DNA of 33,404 bases. Source: Neopararhizobium haloflavum (GTDB taxonomy: Bacteria > Pseudomonadota > Alphaproteobacteria > Rhizobiales > Rhizobiaceae). The stretch lies in contig NZ_NWUC01000015.1 in the NCBI RefSeq assembly GCF_002750855.1, positions 1 to 33,404 on the forward strand, read 5' to 3'. Position 1 is the first letter of the stretch. Every line of letters begins with the position of its first letter. The translations under genes and the position numbers were made by a program. The notes under the pieces are model-generated. The model was not told the origin of the DNA, did no database searches, and was given only the letters and a program-made list of their open reading frames with translations. This document shows positions 9,104-18,311 of this stretch, piece by piece.

Positions 9104-9304
9104 ATGGCTGACAAGAAGACGGGCAAGACGATCACTGTCGAACAGATCGGTAGCCCCATCCGCCGCCCGGCCGAACAGCGTGCCACGCTGATTGGCCTCG
9201 GGCTGAACAAGATGCACCGCCGTCGCACGCTTCAGGACACCCCGTCCGTTCGCGGCATGATCCGGTCGGTCTCTCACCTCGTTCGCGTCGTCGAAGAGAA
9301 CTGA
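9104..9304 (+). CDS. rpmD: 50S ribosomal protein L30
   Basis: A 66-residue L30. The core reads [20 protein letters not shown], then [20 protein letters not shown] and a final [13 protein letters not shown], all family-typical. GAAGGAGCCAGGACC is the ribosome site. The stop is followed by a second GAGGAGCCAGCACA that serves rplO 17 bases further on. Confidence 0.95.
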   Translation: MADKKTGKTITVEQIGSPIRRPAEQRATLIGLGLNKMHRRRTLQDTPSVRGMIRSVSHLVRVVEEN

Positions 9305-9321
9305 GACGAGGAGCCAGCACA

Positions 9322-9810
9322 ATGAAACTGAACGAATTGAAAGACGCTGAAGGCGCCACCAAGGCCCGCAAGCGCGTTGGCCGTGGCATCGGTTCGGGCA
9401 CCGGCAAGACCGGCGGCCGCGGCGTCAAGGGGCAGAAGTCCCGTTCGGGCGTTGCCATCAACGGCTTCGAGGGTGGCCAGATGCCGATCTATCGGCGTCT
9501 GCCCAAGCGCGGCTTCACCAATATCTTCGCGAAGGACTACAACGTCGTTTCGCTCGCCCGCCTCCAGGCGGCCGTCGATGCCAAGAAGCTCGACGCCGGC
9601 AAGACGGTGGATGCGGATGCCTTGAAGGCTGCCGGCGTTATCCGCCGCACCAAGGACGGCGTTCGGGTTCTCGGCGACGGTGAATTGAAGGCCAAGCTGA
9701 CGCTCGAAGTCGCCGGCGCTTCTAAGGCCGCGATCGAGAAGGTCGAAAAGGCCGGTGGGTCGGTCAAGGTGCTCGTCGCCAAGGCCGAAGCCGAAGCCGA
9801 CGCCAAGTAG
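9322..9810 (+). CDS. rplO: 50S ribosomal protein L15
   Basis: A 162-residue L15, a late assembly protein. The Gly/Arg-rich N-terminal extension contains [20 protein letters not shown] and [20 protein letters not shown], diagnostic of the family. The C-terminal part ends in an Ala/Glu/Lys-rich tail. It is the last gene before an unusually long (224-base) structured gap in front of secY. Confidence 0.97.
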   Translation: MKLNELKDAEGATKARKRVGRGIGSGTGKTGGRGVKGQKSRSGVAINGFEGGQMPIYRRLPKRGFTNIFAKDYNVVSLARLQAAVDAKKLDAGKTVDADALKAAGVIRRTKDGVRVLGDGELKAKLTLEVAGASKAAIEKVEKAGGSVKVLVAKAEAEADAK

Positions 9811-9817
9811 TGATCCT

Positions 9818-9983
9818 GGTCGCCCGGTGTCTTCACATTGGGCGACCGTCTTCCCATATGATGCCGGTCACGATCGCAGCCTGCGATGTGCGGCAATAGG
9901 GACAATCGGAAGCCCTTGTGCGATGCCTCGGCATCGCATTTAAGTTTTCCCGACCGGGTTTTCGATGAAATGATGAGGTCGGG
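9818..9983 (+). promoter_or_regulatory. Three-hairpin structured region between rplO and secY
   Basis: Three inverted repeats follow each other in the 224-base gap. (1) GGTCGCCC 9818-9825 pairs with GGGCGACC 9840-9847. (2) A very tight hairpin, GCGATGCC 9920-9927 with GGCATCGC 9930-9937, extended by T9919-A9938 and followed by ATTTAAGTTTT, which resembles an intrinsic terminator or attenuator. (3) CCCGACC 9949-9955 pairs with GGTCGGG 9977-9983. Hairpin 2 could cut down read-through from the upstream ribosomal genes into secY-adk; this is inference. Confidence 0.5.
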
Positions 9984-10034
9984 TCCCTGGGGCGCGCGCG
10001 GCGTCCTGTGCGGCCTGATCATGCGGAGATTTGC

Positions 10035-11375
10035 ATGGCATCTGCAGCCGAACAACTAGCGTCCAATCTCAATTTTTCAGCCTTTTCAAAGGCCGAGGAT
10101 CTCAAGAAGCGCATCTGGTTTACGCTCGGTGCGCTTCTTGTGTATCGGCTGGGTACTTTCATCCCGCTGCCGGGCCTCGATCCGAATGCGTTCGCCCAGG
10201 CGTTCGAGCAGCAGTCGGGGGGTGTCCTCGGCCTGTTCAACATGTTCGCCGGCGGCGCGGTGGAGCGCATGGCCATCTTCGCGCTCGGCATCATGCCCTA
10301 CATCTCCGCATCCATCATAATGCAGCTGATGACGTCAGTGGTTCCCTCTCTGGAACAACTGAAGAAGGAAGGCGAGCAGGGCCGCAAGGTCATCAACCAG
10401 TACACCCGCTACGGTACGGTGCTGCTGGGCACCATGCAGGCCTACGGCATCGCGGTCGGCCTCGAATCGGGGCAGGGGATCGTGGTGGATCCAGGCTGGT
10501 TCTTCCGCATCTCCACGGTCATCACGCTGGTCGGCGGTACGATGTTTCTGATGTGGCTCGGTGAGCAGATCACCGCGCGCGGCATCGGCAACGGTATCTC
10601 GCTGATCATCTTTGCCGGCATCGTCGCCGCCTTGCCGACGGCGATTGCCGGAACGCTTGAACTGGGGCGCACCGGCGCGCTTTCGACGACGCTGATCATC
10701 GCGGTCATTCTCGTCGCCATCGCCTGCATCGCCTTCATCGTGTTCATCGAACGCGCGCAAAGGCGGCTTCTGATCCAGTATCCGAAGCGTCAGGTCGGCA
10801 ACCGCATGTTCCAGGGCGACACGTCTCACCTGCCGCTGAAGCTCAACACGGCCGGCGTCATTCCGCCGATCTTTGCCTCGTCCTTGCTGCTGCTGCCGGC
10901 AACGGTTGCAGGGTTTTCCGACACGACGGGCATGCCGGCCTGGGCCAACACCGCGCTCGCCGCATTGGGTCACGGCCAGCCGCTCTACATGTTCCTTTAC
11001 GCGGCGATGATCGTGTTCTTCGCCTTCTTCTACACCGCCGTCGTATTCAATCCGAAGGACACGGCCGACAACCTGAAGAAGCATGGCGGCTTCATTCCGG
11101 GCATCCGGCCTGGCGAACGGACGGCGGAATATATCGACTACGTGCTGACGCGAATCACGGTCGTTGGTGCGATCTATCTCGTTATCGTCTGTCTCTTACC
11201 CGAATTTCTAATCGCGCGGACCGGCGTTCCGTTCTATCTCGGGGGTACGTCGCTGCTCATCGTCGTCAACGTGACGCTCGATACGGTTGCGCAGGTCCAG
11301 GGTCACCTCATCGCCCAGCAATATGAGGGACTGATCAAGAAGTCGAAATTGCGGGGAGGGAAACGGAGACGATGA
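10035..11375 (+). CDS. secY: Sec translocon channel subunit SecY
   Basis: A 446-residue integral membrane protein forming, with SecE and SecG, the channel for protein export and membrane insertion. The family features are clear: cytoplasmic N-terminus, first membrane segment [20 protein letters not shown], the plug-region segment [40 protein letters not shown], and [20 protein letters not shown]. About ten membrane segments are expected and hydrophobic stretches are consistent with that. ATG 10035 ([10 protein letters not shown]) with GGAG at 10025-10028 is preferred over an in-frame start at 10008. The end is basic (KLRGGKRRR). It overlaps adk by 4 bases. Confidence 0.97.
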   Translation: MASAAEQLASNLNFSAFSKAEDLKKRIWFTLGALLVYRLGTFIPLPGLDPNAFAQAFEQQSGGVLGLFNMFAGGAVERMAIFALGIMPYISASIIMQLMTSVVPSLEQLKKEGEQGRKVINQYTRYGTVLLGTMQAYGIAVGLESGQGIVVDPGWFFRISTVITLVGGTMFLMWLGEQITARGIGNGISLIIFAGIVAALPTAIAGTLELGRTGALSTTLIIAVILVAIACIAFIVFIERAQRRLLIQYPKRQVGNRMFQGDTSHLPLKLNTAGVIPPIFASSLLLLPATVAGFSDTTGMPAWANTALAALGHGQPLYMFLYAAMIVFFAFFYTAVVFNPKDTADNLKKHGGFIPGIRPGERTAEYIDYVLTRITVVGAIYLVIVCLLPEFLIARTGVPFYLGGTSLLIVVNVTLDTVAQVQGHLIAQQYEGLIKKSKLRGGKRRR

Positions 11376-11956
11376 GACTAATACTTCTGGGACCGCCGGG
11401 AGCGGGCAAGGGGACGCAAGCTCAACGACTCGTCGAGAAGTACGGGATACCGCAGCTTTCAACCGGGGACATGCTTCGCGCGGCCGTTGCCGCCGGGACG
11501 GGTGTGGGACAGCGAGCCAAGGCGGTAATGGATGCCGGTGGTCTTGTCTCCGACGAGATCGTCAACCAGATCGTTTCGGAGCGGATCGATCAGCCTGATT
11601 GCGCGCGCGGCTTCATCCTGGATGGCTATCCGCGCACTGTGCCGCAGGCGAAGGCACTGACAGCGATGCTGAACGAGAAGGCGATGCAACTGGATGCAGT
11701 CGTCGAGCTCAAGGTCGATGAGACCGCGTTGCTGCAGCGCATCGAAAAGCGCGCCGCCGAAACCGCGGCCGCGGGCAATGGGGTTCGAGCCGATGACAAT
11801 CCGGACGCCTTCAAGAAGCGCCTGGTGGAATATCGCGAGAAGACCGCGCCGCTTTCCGATCACTACCATCAGACGGGCGAATTGAAGACGGTCGATGGAA
11901 TGGCGCCCATGGACGAGGTGACGGGCGCGATCGAAAGGGCGATCGCCGCCGCCTGA
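11372..11956 (+). CDS. adk: Adenylate kinase (short LID form)
   Basis: A 194-residue adenylate kinase converting ATP + AMP to 2 ADP in the cytoplasm. P-loop [10 protein letters not shown] lies at residues 7-16, followed by [10 protein letters not shown] and the AMP-binding [10 protein letters not shown]. The LID is short: between the R-rich [10 protein letters not shown] and [20 protein letters not shown] there is no zinc-binding insertion as in long bacterial enzymes (about 214 aa). It begins inside the secY stop (ATGA), so the two are probably coupled. Location between secY and rpsM is typical of alphaproteobacteria. Confidence 0.97.
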   Translation: MRLILLGPPGAGKGTQAQRLVEKYGIPQLSTGDMLRAAVAAGTGVGQRAKAVMDAGGLVSDEIVNQIVSERIDQPDCARGFILDGYPRTVPQAKALTAMLNEKAMQLDAVVELKVDETALLQRIEKRAAETAAAGNGVRADDNPDAFKKRLVEYREKTAPLSDHYHQTGELKTVDGMAPMDEVTGAIERAIAAA

Positions 11957-12004
11957 GCCAAGGCATGGACGAAGGTGGCACAATTGTTGCCAGACGTCTT
12001 GACT

Positions 12005-12030
12005 GGTGCCGTGTTTTCGATTACGGCACC
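12005..12030 (+). promoter_or_regulatory. Stem-loop in the adk-rpsM gap
   Basis: A perfect 8-bp stem, GGTGCCGT (12005-12012) and ACGGCACC (12023-12030), encloses a 10-base loop GTTTTCGATT. It lies 48 bases after the adk stop in a 222-base gap before rpsM. No U-tract follows it. TTGACT immediately precedes the stem (11999-12004) but no convincing -10 hexamer is found at the right distance. Possible leader or processing element for the alpha section. Confidence 0.4.
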
Positions 12031-12178
12031 GCATCCCTTCATGGCTGTCGGACGCGCTCTTCCGGTTGGATGAGCCTTCGAGCGTGAAGTGTTCTTTTCA
12101 TGATCTGCATGGGCCGGGCTCCACCGGACGCGGATTTCTTGTGACCCGCCGGGTATCCGGCCGAAATGGAGAAACGAC

Positions 12179-12547
12179 ATGGCCCGCATTGCAGGCGTCA
12201 ATATTCCCACGAACAAGCGCGTCGTCATCGCACTTCAGTACATTCACGGCATCGGCCCGCGCCTTGCCGCTGACATCGTCTCGAAGAACAACATTCCGGC
12301 CGAGCGTCGCGTCAACCAGTTGTCCGACGCCGAAGTCATCGCGATTCGCGAGACGATCGACCGCGATTATCAGGTAGAGGGCGATCTTCGCCGCGAAACC
12401 TCGATGAACATCAAGCGTCTGATGGACCTTGGCTGCTATCGCGGCCTGCGTCACCGTCGCGGCCTGCCGGTTCGCGGCCAGCGCACGCACACCAATGCCC
12501 GCACCCGCAAGGGTCCGGCAAAGGCGATCGCCGGCAAGAAGAAGTAA
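12179..12547 (+). CDS. rpsM: 30S ribosomal protein S13
   Basis: A 122-residue S13, a 30S head protein bridging to the 50S and contacting P-site tRNA. The start [20 protein letters not shown], the helix-hairpin-helix-like [13 protein letters not shown] and the end [17 protein letters not shown] are diagnostic. GGAG at 12168-12171 is the ribosome site. It opens the alpha section; rpsD, which in E. coli lies between rpsK and rpoA, is not present in this region. Confidence 0.97.
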   Translation: MARIAGVNIPTNKRVVIALQYIHGIGPRLAADIVSKNNIPAERRVNQLSDAEVIAIRETIDRDYQVEGDLRRETSMNIKRLMDLGCYRGLRHRRGLPVRGQRTHTNARTRKGPAKAIAGKKK

Positions 12548-12668
12548 TTTGGGCAAATGGCGAGCAGTCGATAGCGAAGAAAAAATCGCGTCGCGCTGTT
12601 TTGCTGCTTGCTTCTATGGTGGAGCCGCTGGGGTTACGGCGGCGTAGAGATCGATCGAAAGGAAAGAT

Positions 12669-13058
12669 ATGGCTAAGGAAGCCGCACGCGTTCGCCGTCG
12701 TGAACGCAAGAACATCTCGTCGGGTGTCGCACACGTCAACTCGACCTTCAACAATACCATGATCACCATCACCGACGCGCAGGGCAATGCGATTGCCTGG
12801 TCGTCTGCTGGCGCCAAGGGTTTCAAGGGATCGCGCAAGTCGACCCCCTTCGCCGCCCAGATGGCTGCCGAAGATTGCGCGAAGAAGGCGCAGGAACACG
12901 GCATGAAGTCTCTCGAAGTCGAAGTTTGCGGTCCGGGTTCGGGTCGTGAATCGGCGCTTCGCGCACTTCAGGCGGCTGGCTTCACCATCACGTCCATCCG
13001 CGACGTGACGCCGATCCCGCACAATGGCTGCCGCCCGCGCAAGAAGCGTCGCGTCTGA
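12669..13058 (+). CDS. rpsK: 30S ribosomal protein S11
   Basis: A 129-residue S11, forming the platform of the 30S near the mRNA exit. Conserved segments are [20 protein letters not shown], the [14 protein letters not shown] loop and the basic end [26 protein letters not shown] precedes the ATG. The gaps on both sides are long for this operon (121 and 106 bases). Confidence 0.97.
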   Translation: MAKEAARVRRRERKNISSGVAHVNSTFNNTMITITDAQGNAIAWSSAGAKGFKGSRKSTPFAAQMAAEDCAKKAQEHGMKSLEVEVCGPGSGRESALRALQAAGFTITSIRDVTPIPHNGCRPRKKRRV

Positions 13059-13122
13059 TTTTATCCGAGGTTGATGCCGCACGAGATGAACGCTTCGCGT
13101 TCCTCGGCGGCTCTTCGTCTTG

Positions 13123-13147
13123 CCCGTCACGAATGGATGGTGACGGG
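13123..13147 (+). promoter_or_regulatory. Stem-loop upstream of rpoA
   Basis: A perfect 8-bp stem, CCCGTCAC (13123-13130) and GTGACGGG (13140-13147), has a 9-base loop and ends just before the AAAGGAAAG ribosome site of rpoA (start 13165). Being close to the ribosome site it could influence rpoA translation or mark an RNase site; no U-tract is present, so it is not terminator-like. Confidence 0.4.
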
Positions 13148-13164
13148 ATGCGAAAGGAAAGACC

Positions 13165-14175
13165 ATGATCCAGAAGAACTGGCAGGAACTGATCAAGCCG
13201 AACAAGGTGGAGTTCTCAGGCTCCGGCCGCACGAAGGCGACCCTGGTCGCCGAGCCGCTTGAGCGTGGCTTCGGTCTGACGCTCGGCAACGCGCTGCGTC
13301 GTGTGCTTCTGTCCTCGCTGCGCGGCGCTGCCGTCACGGCGGTTCAGATTGATGGCGTGCTGCACGAATTCTCGTCCATCCCCGGCGTCCGTGAGGATGT
13401 CACGGACATCGTGCTGAACATCAAGGAAATCGCCATCAAGATGGATGGCGACGAGACCAAGCGCATGGTCGTTCGCAAGCAGGGCCCGGGAATCGTCAAG
13501 GCTGGCGATATCCAGACGGTCGGCGATGTCGAGATTTTGAATCCCGAACACGTGATCTGCACGCTCGACGAGGGCGCGGAAATCCGCATGGAGTTCACGG
13601 TCGCAAACGGTAAGGGCTATGTTCCTGCCGAGCGCAACCGCGCCGAGGATGCGCCGATCGGGCTTATTCCCGTCGACAGCCTCTATTCGCCGGTCAAGAA
13701 GGTTTCCTACAAGGTCGAGAACACCCGTGAGGGCCAGGTTCTCGATTACGACAAGCTGTCCATGACGATCGAGACCGATGGTTCGGTCACCGGCGAGGAC
13801 GCCGTTGCCTTTGCCGCGCGCATCCTGCAGGACCAGCTTGGCGTCTTCGTCAATTTCGACGAGCCGCAGAAGGAAACCGAGGAAGAAGCCGTCACCGAGC
13901 TGGCGTTCAACCCGGCACTCCTGAAGAAGGTCGACGAACTGGAGCTTTCGGTCCGTTCGGCCAACTGCCTGAAGAACGACAACATCGTCTATATCGGCGA
14001 CCTGATCCAGAAGACGGAAGCCGAGATGCTGCGCACGCCGAACTTCGGCCGCAAGTCGCTCAACGAGATCAAGGAAGTGCTGGCCTCCATGGGTCTGCAC
14101 CTCGGTATGGAAGTGCCCGCCTGGCCGCCGGAAAACATCGACGATCTGGCCAAGCGCTACGAAGACCAGTATTAA
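13165..14175 (+). CDS. rpoA: RNA polymerase alpha subunit
   Basis: A 336-residue alpha subunit. The N-terminal assembly domain shows [20 protein letters not shown] and the dimer/beta-contact region; a flexible acidic linker ([14 protein letters not shown]) leads to the C-terminal DNA- and activator-binding domain. There [20 protein letters not shown] carries Arg264, equivalent to E. coli Arg265 for UP-element binding, and [18 protein letters not shown] completes the helix-hairpin-helix. Promoter activators, including any that act on the other operons here, would contact this domain. rplQ follows after 51 bases. Confidence 0.97.
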   Translation: MIQKNWQELIKPNKVEFSGSGRTKATLVAEPLERGFGLTLGNALRRVLLSSLRGAAVTAVQIDGVLHEFSSIPGVREDVTDIVLNIKEIAIKMDGDETKRMVVRKQGPGIVKAGDIQTVGDVEILNPEHVICTLDEGAEIRMEFTVANGKGYVPAERNRAEDAPIGLIPVDSLYSPVKKVSYKVENTREGQVLDYDKLSMTIETDGSVTGEDAVAFAARILQDQLGVFVNFDEPQKETEEEAVTELAFNPALLKKVDELELSVRSANCLKNDNIVYIGDLIQKTEAEMLRTPNFGRKSLNEIKEVLASMGLHLGMEVPAWPPENIDDLAKRYEDQY

Positions 14176-14226
14176 CCCCAAATCGCGGATCGGCCCCTGG
14201 CGGTCCGCCCCTGAAGGAGAAGGCTC

Positions 14227-14655
14227 ATGCGCCATCGCAATGCAGGCCGCAAGCTCAACCGGACCGCAAGCCACCGCAAGGCGATGTTCGCCAACATGGC
14301 CGTGTCCCTGATCACCCATGAGCAGATCGTCACGACTCTGCCCAAGGCAAAGGAAATCCGCCCGATCGTGGAAAAGCTCGTCACGCTCGGCAAGCGCGGC
14401 GATCTCCACGCCCGTCGGCAGGCGCTTTCGCAGATCAAGGACAACGATGCCGTGCGCAAGTTGTTCGAAACGGTCGCCACGCGCTACGCCGATCGTCATG
14501 GCGGCTATCTGCGGATCATGAAGGCCGGCTTCCGTGCGGGCGACAATGCGCCGCTCGCCGTCATCGAGTTCGTCGATCGTGACGTCGATGCCAAGGGCGC
14601 AGCAGACCGTGCCCGCGTCGAGGCTGAAGAGCAGTCCGAAAGCGAAGCAGCCTGA
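14227..14655 (+). CDS. rplQ: 50S ribosomal protein L17
   Basis: A 142-residue L17 near the exit tunnel. The start [20 protein letters not shown] and [20 protein letters not shown] are family signatures. The C-terminal 20 or so residues form an acidic Ala/Glu-rich extension beyond the E. coli protein (127 aa). GAAGGAGAAGGCTC is the ribosome site. It is the last gene of the ribosomal super-operon; a strong terminator begins 45 bases after its stop. Confidence 0.97.
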   Translation: MRHRNAGRKLNRTASHRKAMFANMAVSLITHEQIVTTLPKAKEIRPIVEKLVTLGKRGDLHARRQALSQIKDNDAVRKLFETVATRYADRHGGYLRIMKAGFRAGDNAPLAVIEFVDRDVDAKGAADRARVEAEEQSESEAA

Positions 14656-14700
14656 TCAAGCGTTGCCGGATCGTCCGATCCGCTGGAAAATACGAAGAAA

Positions 14701-14731
14701 CCCGCCGCGTCTTTTTCGCGGCGGGTTTTTT
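14701..14731 (+). terminator. Rho-independent terminator after rplQ
   Basis: A 9-bp GC stem, CCCGCCGCG (14701-14709) with CGCGGCGGG (14717-14725), loop TCTTTTT, followed by six Ts (14726-14731). An A-rich stretch on the left side (GAAGAAA) gives it some capacity to work from the minus strand too, ending transcription of the convergent nuclease gene. It closes the ribosomal operon. Confidence 0.92.
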
Positions 14732-14777
14732 CATGCGCTTCGTGCGCGGCGCATGAAGCGCCGCGCACCGTCTGTGG

Positions 14778-17700
14778 TCAGGCGGCCAGTGGCTCGTCCT
14801 GCATTGCGCCGATGCCGGGATAGAAGCTGAAATCGCCGTCCTCGAAGGCGATGGTGTCCGACCCGGCATAGGTGCCGTTGAAGCCGAATTGCGCCTGTCC
14901 GCCTTTTCCGATCGTCGCATTCCAGTCGGCGGCCATGAAGATCAGGTCGCCGTCCGCGTCGTTCGTGACCGTCGCTCCCCACACGCTGGTCACGTCGATC
15001 GTCACGCCCTCGGGCACATCGAGTTCGACCGCCCAATCGTCAATCGTCGCTTCTGCAAGATTGATCACCGAGACGTTCTGGCCGAAGCCCGATCCCCAGT
15101 CGTTGGTCGAACCGGCATCGATCTCGGCCATCAGCGGATCGTCACCTGACGGCATCCTGTCGATATCATTGAAGTCGAAGGCAAAATCGTCATCGTCGAA
15201 GGCCGCGCCCTGGACCTGGATGGAGAAGTCTATCGTGTCTCCGGCAACGAGTTCGGGTTTGTAGCCCTGGTCCTTGGTGGTGATGACGAAGTCACCATCC
15301 GCGTTCTCCCCGCGCGAGGTCGCCCCGCCATAGCCGGTCACCCAGGCGTTCGTGATCGCGCCGTCGCCGGAGTAGTTGGGCAGAATTTCCCAGGCCGAGA
15401 CCGAGCCATCGATCAGGTCTTGTTCCTGGACGGTGTAGGTAAAGGACGCGTTGTAGCCGCCGCCCCAGGCTGGATTGTACCAGTCGTTCAGGCGCGCCAA
15501 TTCAAAGCCGGCTGCCGGATCCGCATCGTCTCCGCCGAGGTCGAGGCCAATCACGACAGGGTCATGGTCGGAAGCTGCGAAAACGTCCTCGTTGTAGAAC
15601 CTTGGATCGTTGAACTCGCTCGAATAGCCGAGAAGCCCTGGCTCGTCGGCATTGATGTGCCATTCGGTGACGCCGGAAACCTGCTCGGCCATCGACCCGG
15701 TGGCGAGTGCCTGGTCGAGCGTCCCGCGTTGTCCGTCAAAGACATAGGAGTACGCGTTCTCCTGCCCGATGAACTGGTCGATGAGATCGGCGTAGCCGGC
15801 CGCGCGCAGCGCCTGAACCGGATCCTCCTTAGCATAGGCGTTGAGATCGCCGAGTACGAGATAGTCGCTGTCGCCGGAGCCCGTGGGATCGCTGGCGATC
15901 CACTCCGCCAACTGGTTCGCTGCCTCGGTGCGCGCTGCGTTCCAGGCGCCTTGGCCGTCGCCCGTATCTTCGTTGCCGCTGCCGCTCTCGCCGTTGCCAC
16001 CCTTCGACTTGAAATGATTGACGGCGATCGAGAATGTCTCGTCCGTCTCGATATCCGTGAAGGTCGCAGCCACCGCCGGACGGTTGAGCTGTTCGCCGCC
16101 ATCGTCGAAGACCAGGTAGTCGGACCCGCCGAGCGTCACATTGGCGGCATTATAGATCACACCCGTCGTGATTTGGTCGGTGCCGATGATGCCGTCGCCA
16201 CCATTGGTGGGATCGACGAAGCGGTAGTCTGCCGCAAGCCCGCGTACCGCGGCTTCGTCGTTGAGCGCGTCGACGAGGGCGGCCATGGCCGACCCTTCGC
16301 CAAAGCCGTTGTTCTCGATCTCCTGCACGCCCAAGACGTCGGCGTCGATCTCGAGCATCGCATCGACGATCTTGGTCGTCTGCCGCTCCAGGTCCTCGGT
16401 GGTCGTTGCGCCGCGCTCGCCGAGCGTGGTGAAATAGTTGAGCACGTTGAAGCTGGCGACCTTCGCGTTGCCGCCGACATCGGCCGGCGTATCCTGGCGG
16501 GCGCCGGTGTTGGTGTCCTGGTCCACCGGCAACGTGCCGTCCACCAGCATGGCATAGTCGCCGAACTGGTAGGTCATGACACCTTCGACGGCGCTGTCCA
16601 TCTCCGCCCCGAGACGCAAGGTCGGGCCGTCCGCCGTGAAGGTATCCTCCGCGTCGAGATAGCCGTTGCCATTGGCGTCATACGTATCCTCGACGGGGAT
16701 GTAGCTGAATTCCGTTGGGTTCTGGCTGGAGACGCCATCGTCGATCGTCAGCCGGTTCAGTGCGTTTTCCGCCTGAAGCGCGTCGATCTCGTCGGCCTGC
16801 GTCTGTGCGTCATATATCTGCGTCGGCTGGATCTGCGTGCCGGCGCTCAGCACGACCTCGCCGTAGCGGGCAAGGTTGAAATTCTCCACCACGGTAATCG
16901 GCGCCTCGCTGCTCGATGTGAGCGAGGTTCGCATGCCTTCCACCGCTTCGAAGATGTCGGCGGAGGCCCGGGGCAGGGTGATCTCGGTGTAGTCCGGAAG
17001 ATCGTTCCCCGCGGAATTCACGGTAATGTCCACATCCGTCAGTTCGGTCAGGCCGTTGAACTCGGTGACCGTACCACTGACCCCGACGAGGTCGCCGACC
17101 GCCACCTGCGGTGCGCCGCCGGTGAAGACGAAGATGCCTTCGGAGGTCGCCGCATCGCCGTCATAGTCGTTCATTTCTTCCTGCATGAAGAAGCCGTTTC
17201 CGACCGTATAGGTCACGACCGCCTCGGCCAGCACGTAGTCGCCCTGGTAGAAGCTCGCAGATCCCGACCCTTGGATTTCGGAGATGAGCAGCGGCGCGGG
17301 CTCGCCGTCCTGGCCGCCGTCGCCGCCGCCGCCATCGGTGCCGTTGGCCGCCCCGAAGGTGTTCGTGCCGGAACTGAATGTCCAGGCACCATCCGCGCCG
17401 CGCTCGATCGATGATCCGATCGGTGCGCTGGAGGTTTCTTCGGCGCCGACGTCGGTCGACGTTGTTCCCGCTGCCGGTCCTTCCGTTGCCGTCAGCGTGC
17501 CTTCATAGGAGAGGAACTCGACGACGGTACCGTCCGGTCCGACAAGCGCGAACCCGTCGGCCGGACCGTTCTGAAGGCCGCTTGCCTCGGCGACGACGTA
17601 GGCGAACCCGTCGCCGCTGTCGCTCGCATCGGCGCCTGAAAGGTCGATCGTGTCGTAAACGGTGCCGGTGTCGCGATAAAGCGCGATCGACCAGCCGGTA

Positions 17701-18311
17701 AGGTCCGCATCGGCATTGACACGCACCTCGATCGCTTCTCCGGCATCGGTGTCGGCATTGTCGTAGTGAAATTCGTTGATGCGAATGTCACTGACGTCCA
17801 GTCCACCATCCCCGGGATCACCCGGGTCGGACGGGTCAGCCGGCGCACCGTTGAGCGTGCCGAAACTGTTTTCACTTTCTGTGGCAGCCCAAGACGTCTG
17901 GTCGAGCGAACGCTGCAGAGACGATCCAGCCTGCTCCGAGCCCGTCTGGCTGACGCCGATATCCGTGCTCGTCAGCCCCGCTGCCGGACCGTCGGCCGCG
18001 GTCATTGTCCCCTCATAGCTGAGGAACTCAACGACGCTGCCCTCCGCGTCCACAAGCGCGATGCCATCCGGTGCGCCGTTCTGAATGCCGTTGCTGGGGT
18101 AGGTGAGGACGCTGGTGCCGAGCCCGTCGCCTTGATCGGGAAGGATGCCGGACAAAGTCCGGGTGCTGTAAGCGCTGTTGCTGCTGCCATTGTAGAGGAC
18201 GATCGACCATCCGGTGAGATCTGTGCCGGCGGGACCGGTGATCTCGATCGCCTCACCGGTATCGGTGCCGTCGTTGTCGTAGTGCAGTTCGCTGATGAAA
18301 ACTGTCGGCAT
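14778..18311 (-). CDS. Large secreted-type nuclease: lamin-tail x2, OB-fold, EEP nuclease, CBM2-like x2
   Basis: A 1177-residue acidic protein beginning MPTVFISELHYDN, with AAGGAG at 18321-18326 upstream; an in-frame start at 18365 gives only a low-similarity extension. Domains in order: two lamin-tail domains (about 4-160 and 175-325, each with HYDN, GEAIE, LTGWSI and FLSYEGT motifs), a Gly/Asp linker, an OB-fold-like domain (about 341-440), and an ExeM/NucH-type endonuclease-exonuclease-phosphatase domain (about 612-920). Visible catalytic residues are Glu664 (GVQEIE), Asn765-His766 (VNHFKSKGG), Asp822 and Asn824 (LGDLNAY) and Asp915-His916-Asp917 (ASDHDP). The C-terminal 240 residues contain two segments like family-2 carbohydrate-binding modules. 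There is no N-terminal signal peptide, so type I secretion is a reasonable inference. Probable extracellular DNA degradation; substrate not shown. Confidence 0.88.
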   Translation of the reverse strand: MPTVFISELHYDNDGTDTGEAIEITGPAGTDLTGWSIVLYNGSSNSAYSTRTLSGILPDQGDGLGTSVLTYPSNGIQNGAPDGIALVDAEGSVVEFLSYEGTMTAADGPAAGLTSTDIGVSQTGSEQAGSSLQRSLDQTSWAATESENSFGTLNGAPADPSDPGDPGDGGLDVSDIRINEFHYDNADTDAGEAIEVRVNADADLTGWSIALYRDTGTVYDTIDLSGADASDSGDGFAYVVAEASGLQNGPADGFALVGPDGTVVEFLSYEGTLTATEGPAAGTTSTDVGAEETSSAPIGSSIERGADGAWTFSSGTNTFGAANGTDGGGGDGGQDGEPAPLLISEIQGSGSASFYQGDYVLAEAVVTYTVGNGFFMQEEMNDYDGDAATSEGIFVFTGGAPQVAVGDLVGVSGTVTEFNGLTELTDVDITVNSAGNDLPDYTEITLPRASADIFEAVEGMRTSLTSSSEAPITVVENFNLARYGEVVLSAGTQIQPTQIYDAQTQADEIDALQAENALNRLTIDDGVSSQNPTEFSYIPVEDTYDANGNGYLDAEDTFTADGPTLRLGAEMDSAVEGVMTYQFGDYAMLVDGTLPVDQDTNTGARQDTPADVGGNAKVASFNVLNYFTTLGERGATTTEDLERQTTKIVDAMLEIDADVLGVQEIENNGFGEGSAMAALVDALNDEAAVRGLAADYRFVDPTNGGDGIIGTDQITTGVIYNAANVTLGGSDYLVFDDGGEQLNRPAVAATFTDIETDETFSIAVNHFKSKGGNGESGSGNEDTGDGQGAWNAARTEAANQLAEWIASDPTGSGDSDYLVLGDLNAYAKEDPVQALRAAGYADLIDQFIGQENAYSYVFDGQRGTLDQALATGSMAEQVSGVTEWHINADEPGLLGYSSEFNDPRFYNEDVFAASDHDPVVIGLDLGGDDADPAAGFELARLNDWYNPAWGGGYNASFTYTVQEQDLIDGSVSAWEILPNYSGDGAITNAWVTGYGGATSRGENADGDFVITTKDQGYKPELVAGDTIDFSIQVQGAAFDDDDFAFDFNDIDRMPSGDDPLMAEIDAGSTNDWGSGFGQNVSVINLAEATIDDWAVELDVPEGVTIDVTSVWGATVTNDADGDLIFMAADWNATIGKGGQAQFGFNGTYAGSDTIAFEDGDFSFYPGIGAMQDEPLAA

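Noticed and set aside
9917-9945. Possible promoter TTGTGC-17-TTAAGT before secY
   Set aside because: Both hexamers are weak and overlap the tight hairpin; the hairpin explains the sequence better.
11999-12027. Possible promoter TTGACT with a -10 at 12022-12027 before rpsM
   Set aside because: The hexamer at the right spacing is TACGGC, a poor -10, and it falls inside the hairpin.
12548-12668. Weak stems in the rpsM-rpsK gap
   Set aside because: Only 4-5 bp with mismatches (for example GCGA/TCGC around 12573-12592); not distinguishable from chance.
13216-14499. 427-codon minus-strand frame across rpoA and rplQ
   Set aside because: Spans two well-supported plus-strand genes and their gap; no ribosome site or known domain.
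11372-14655. Absence of rpmJ after secY and rpsD before rpoA, with adk inserted
   Set aside because: Not a deletion: this order is the usual one in alphaproteobacteria, so it is used as a lineage marker only.
15420-17414. Long open frame (664 codons) on the plus strand opposite the nuclease
   Set aside because: It is antisense to a clearly recognisable nuclease with complete active-site motifs; the translation has no family signature and such mirror frames are common in GC-rich DNA.
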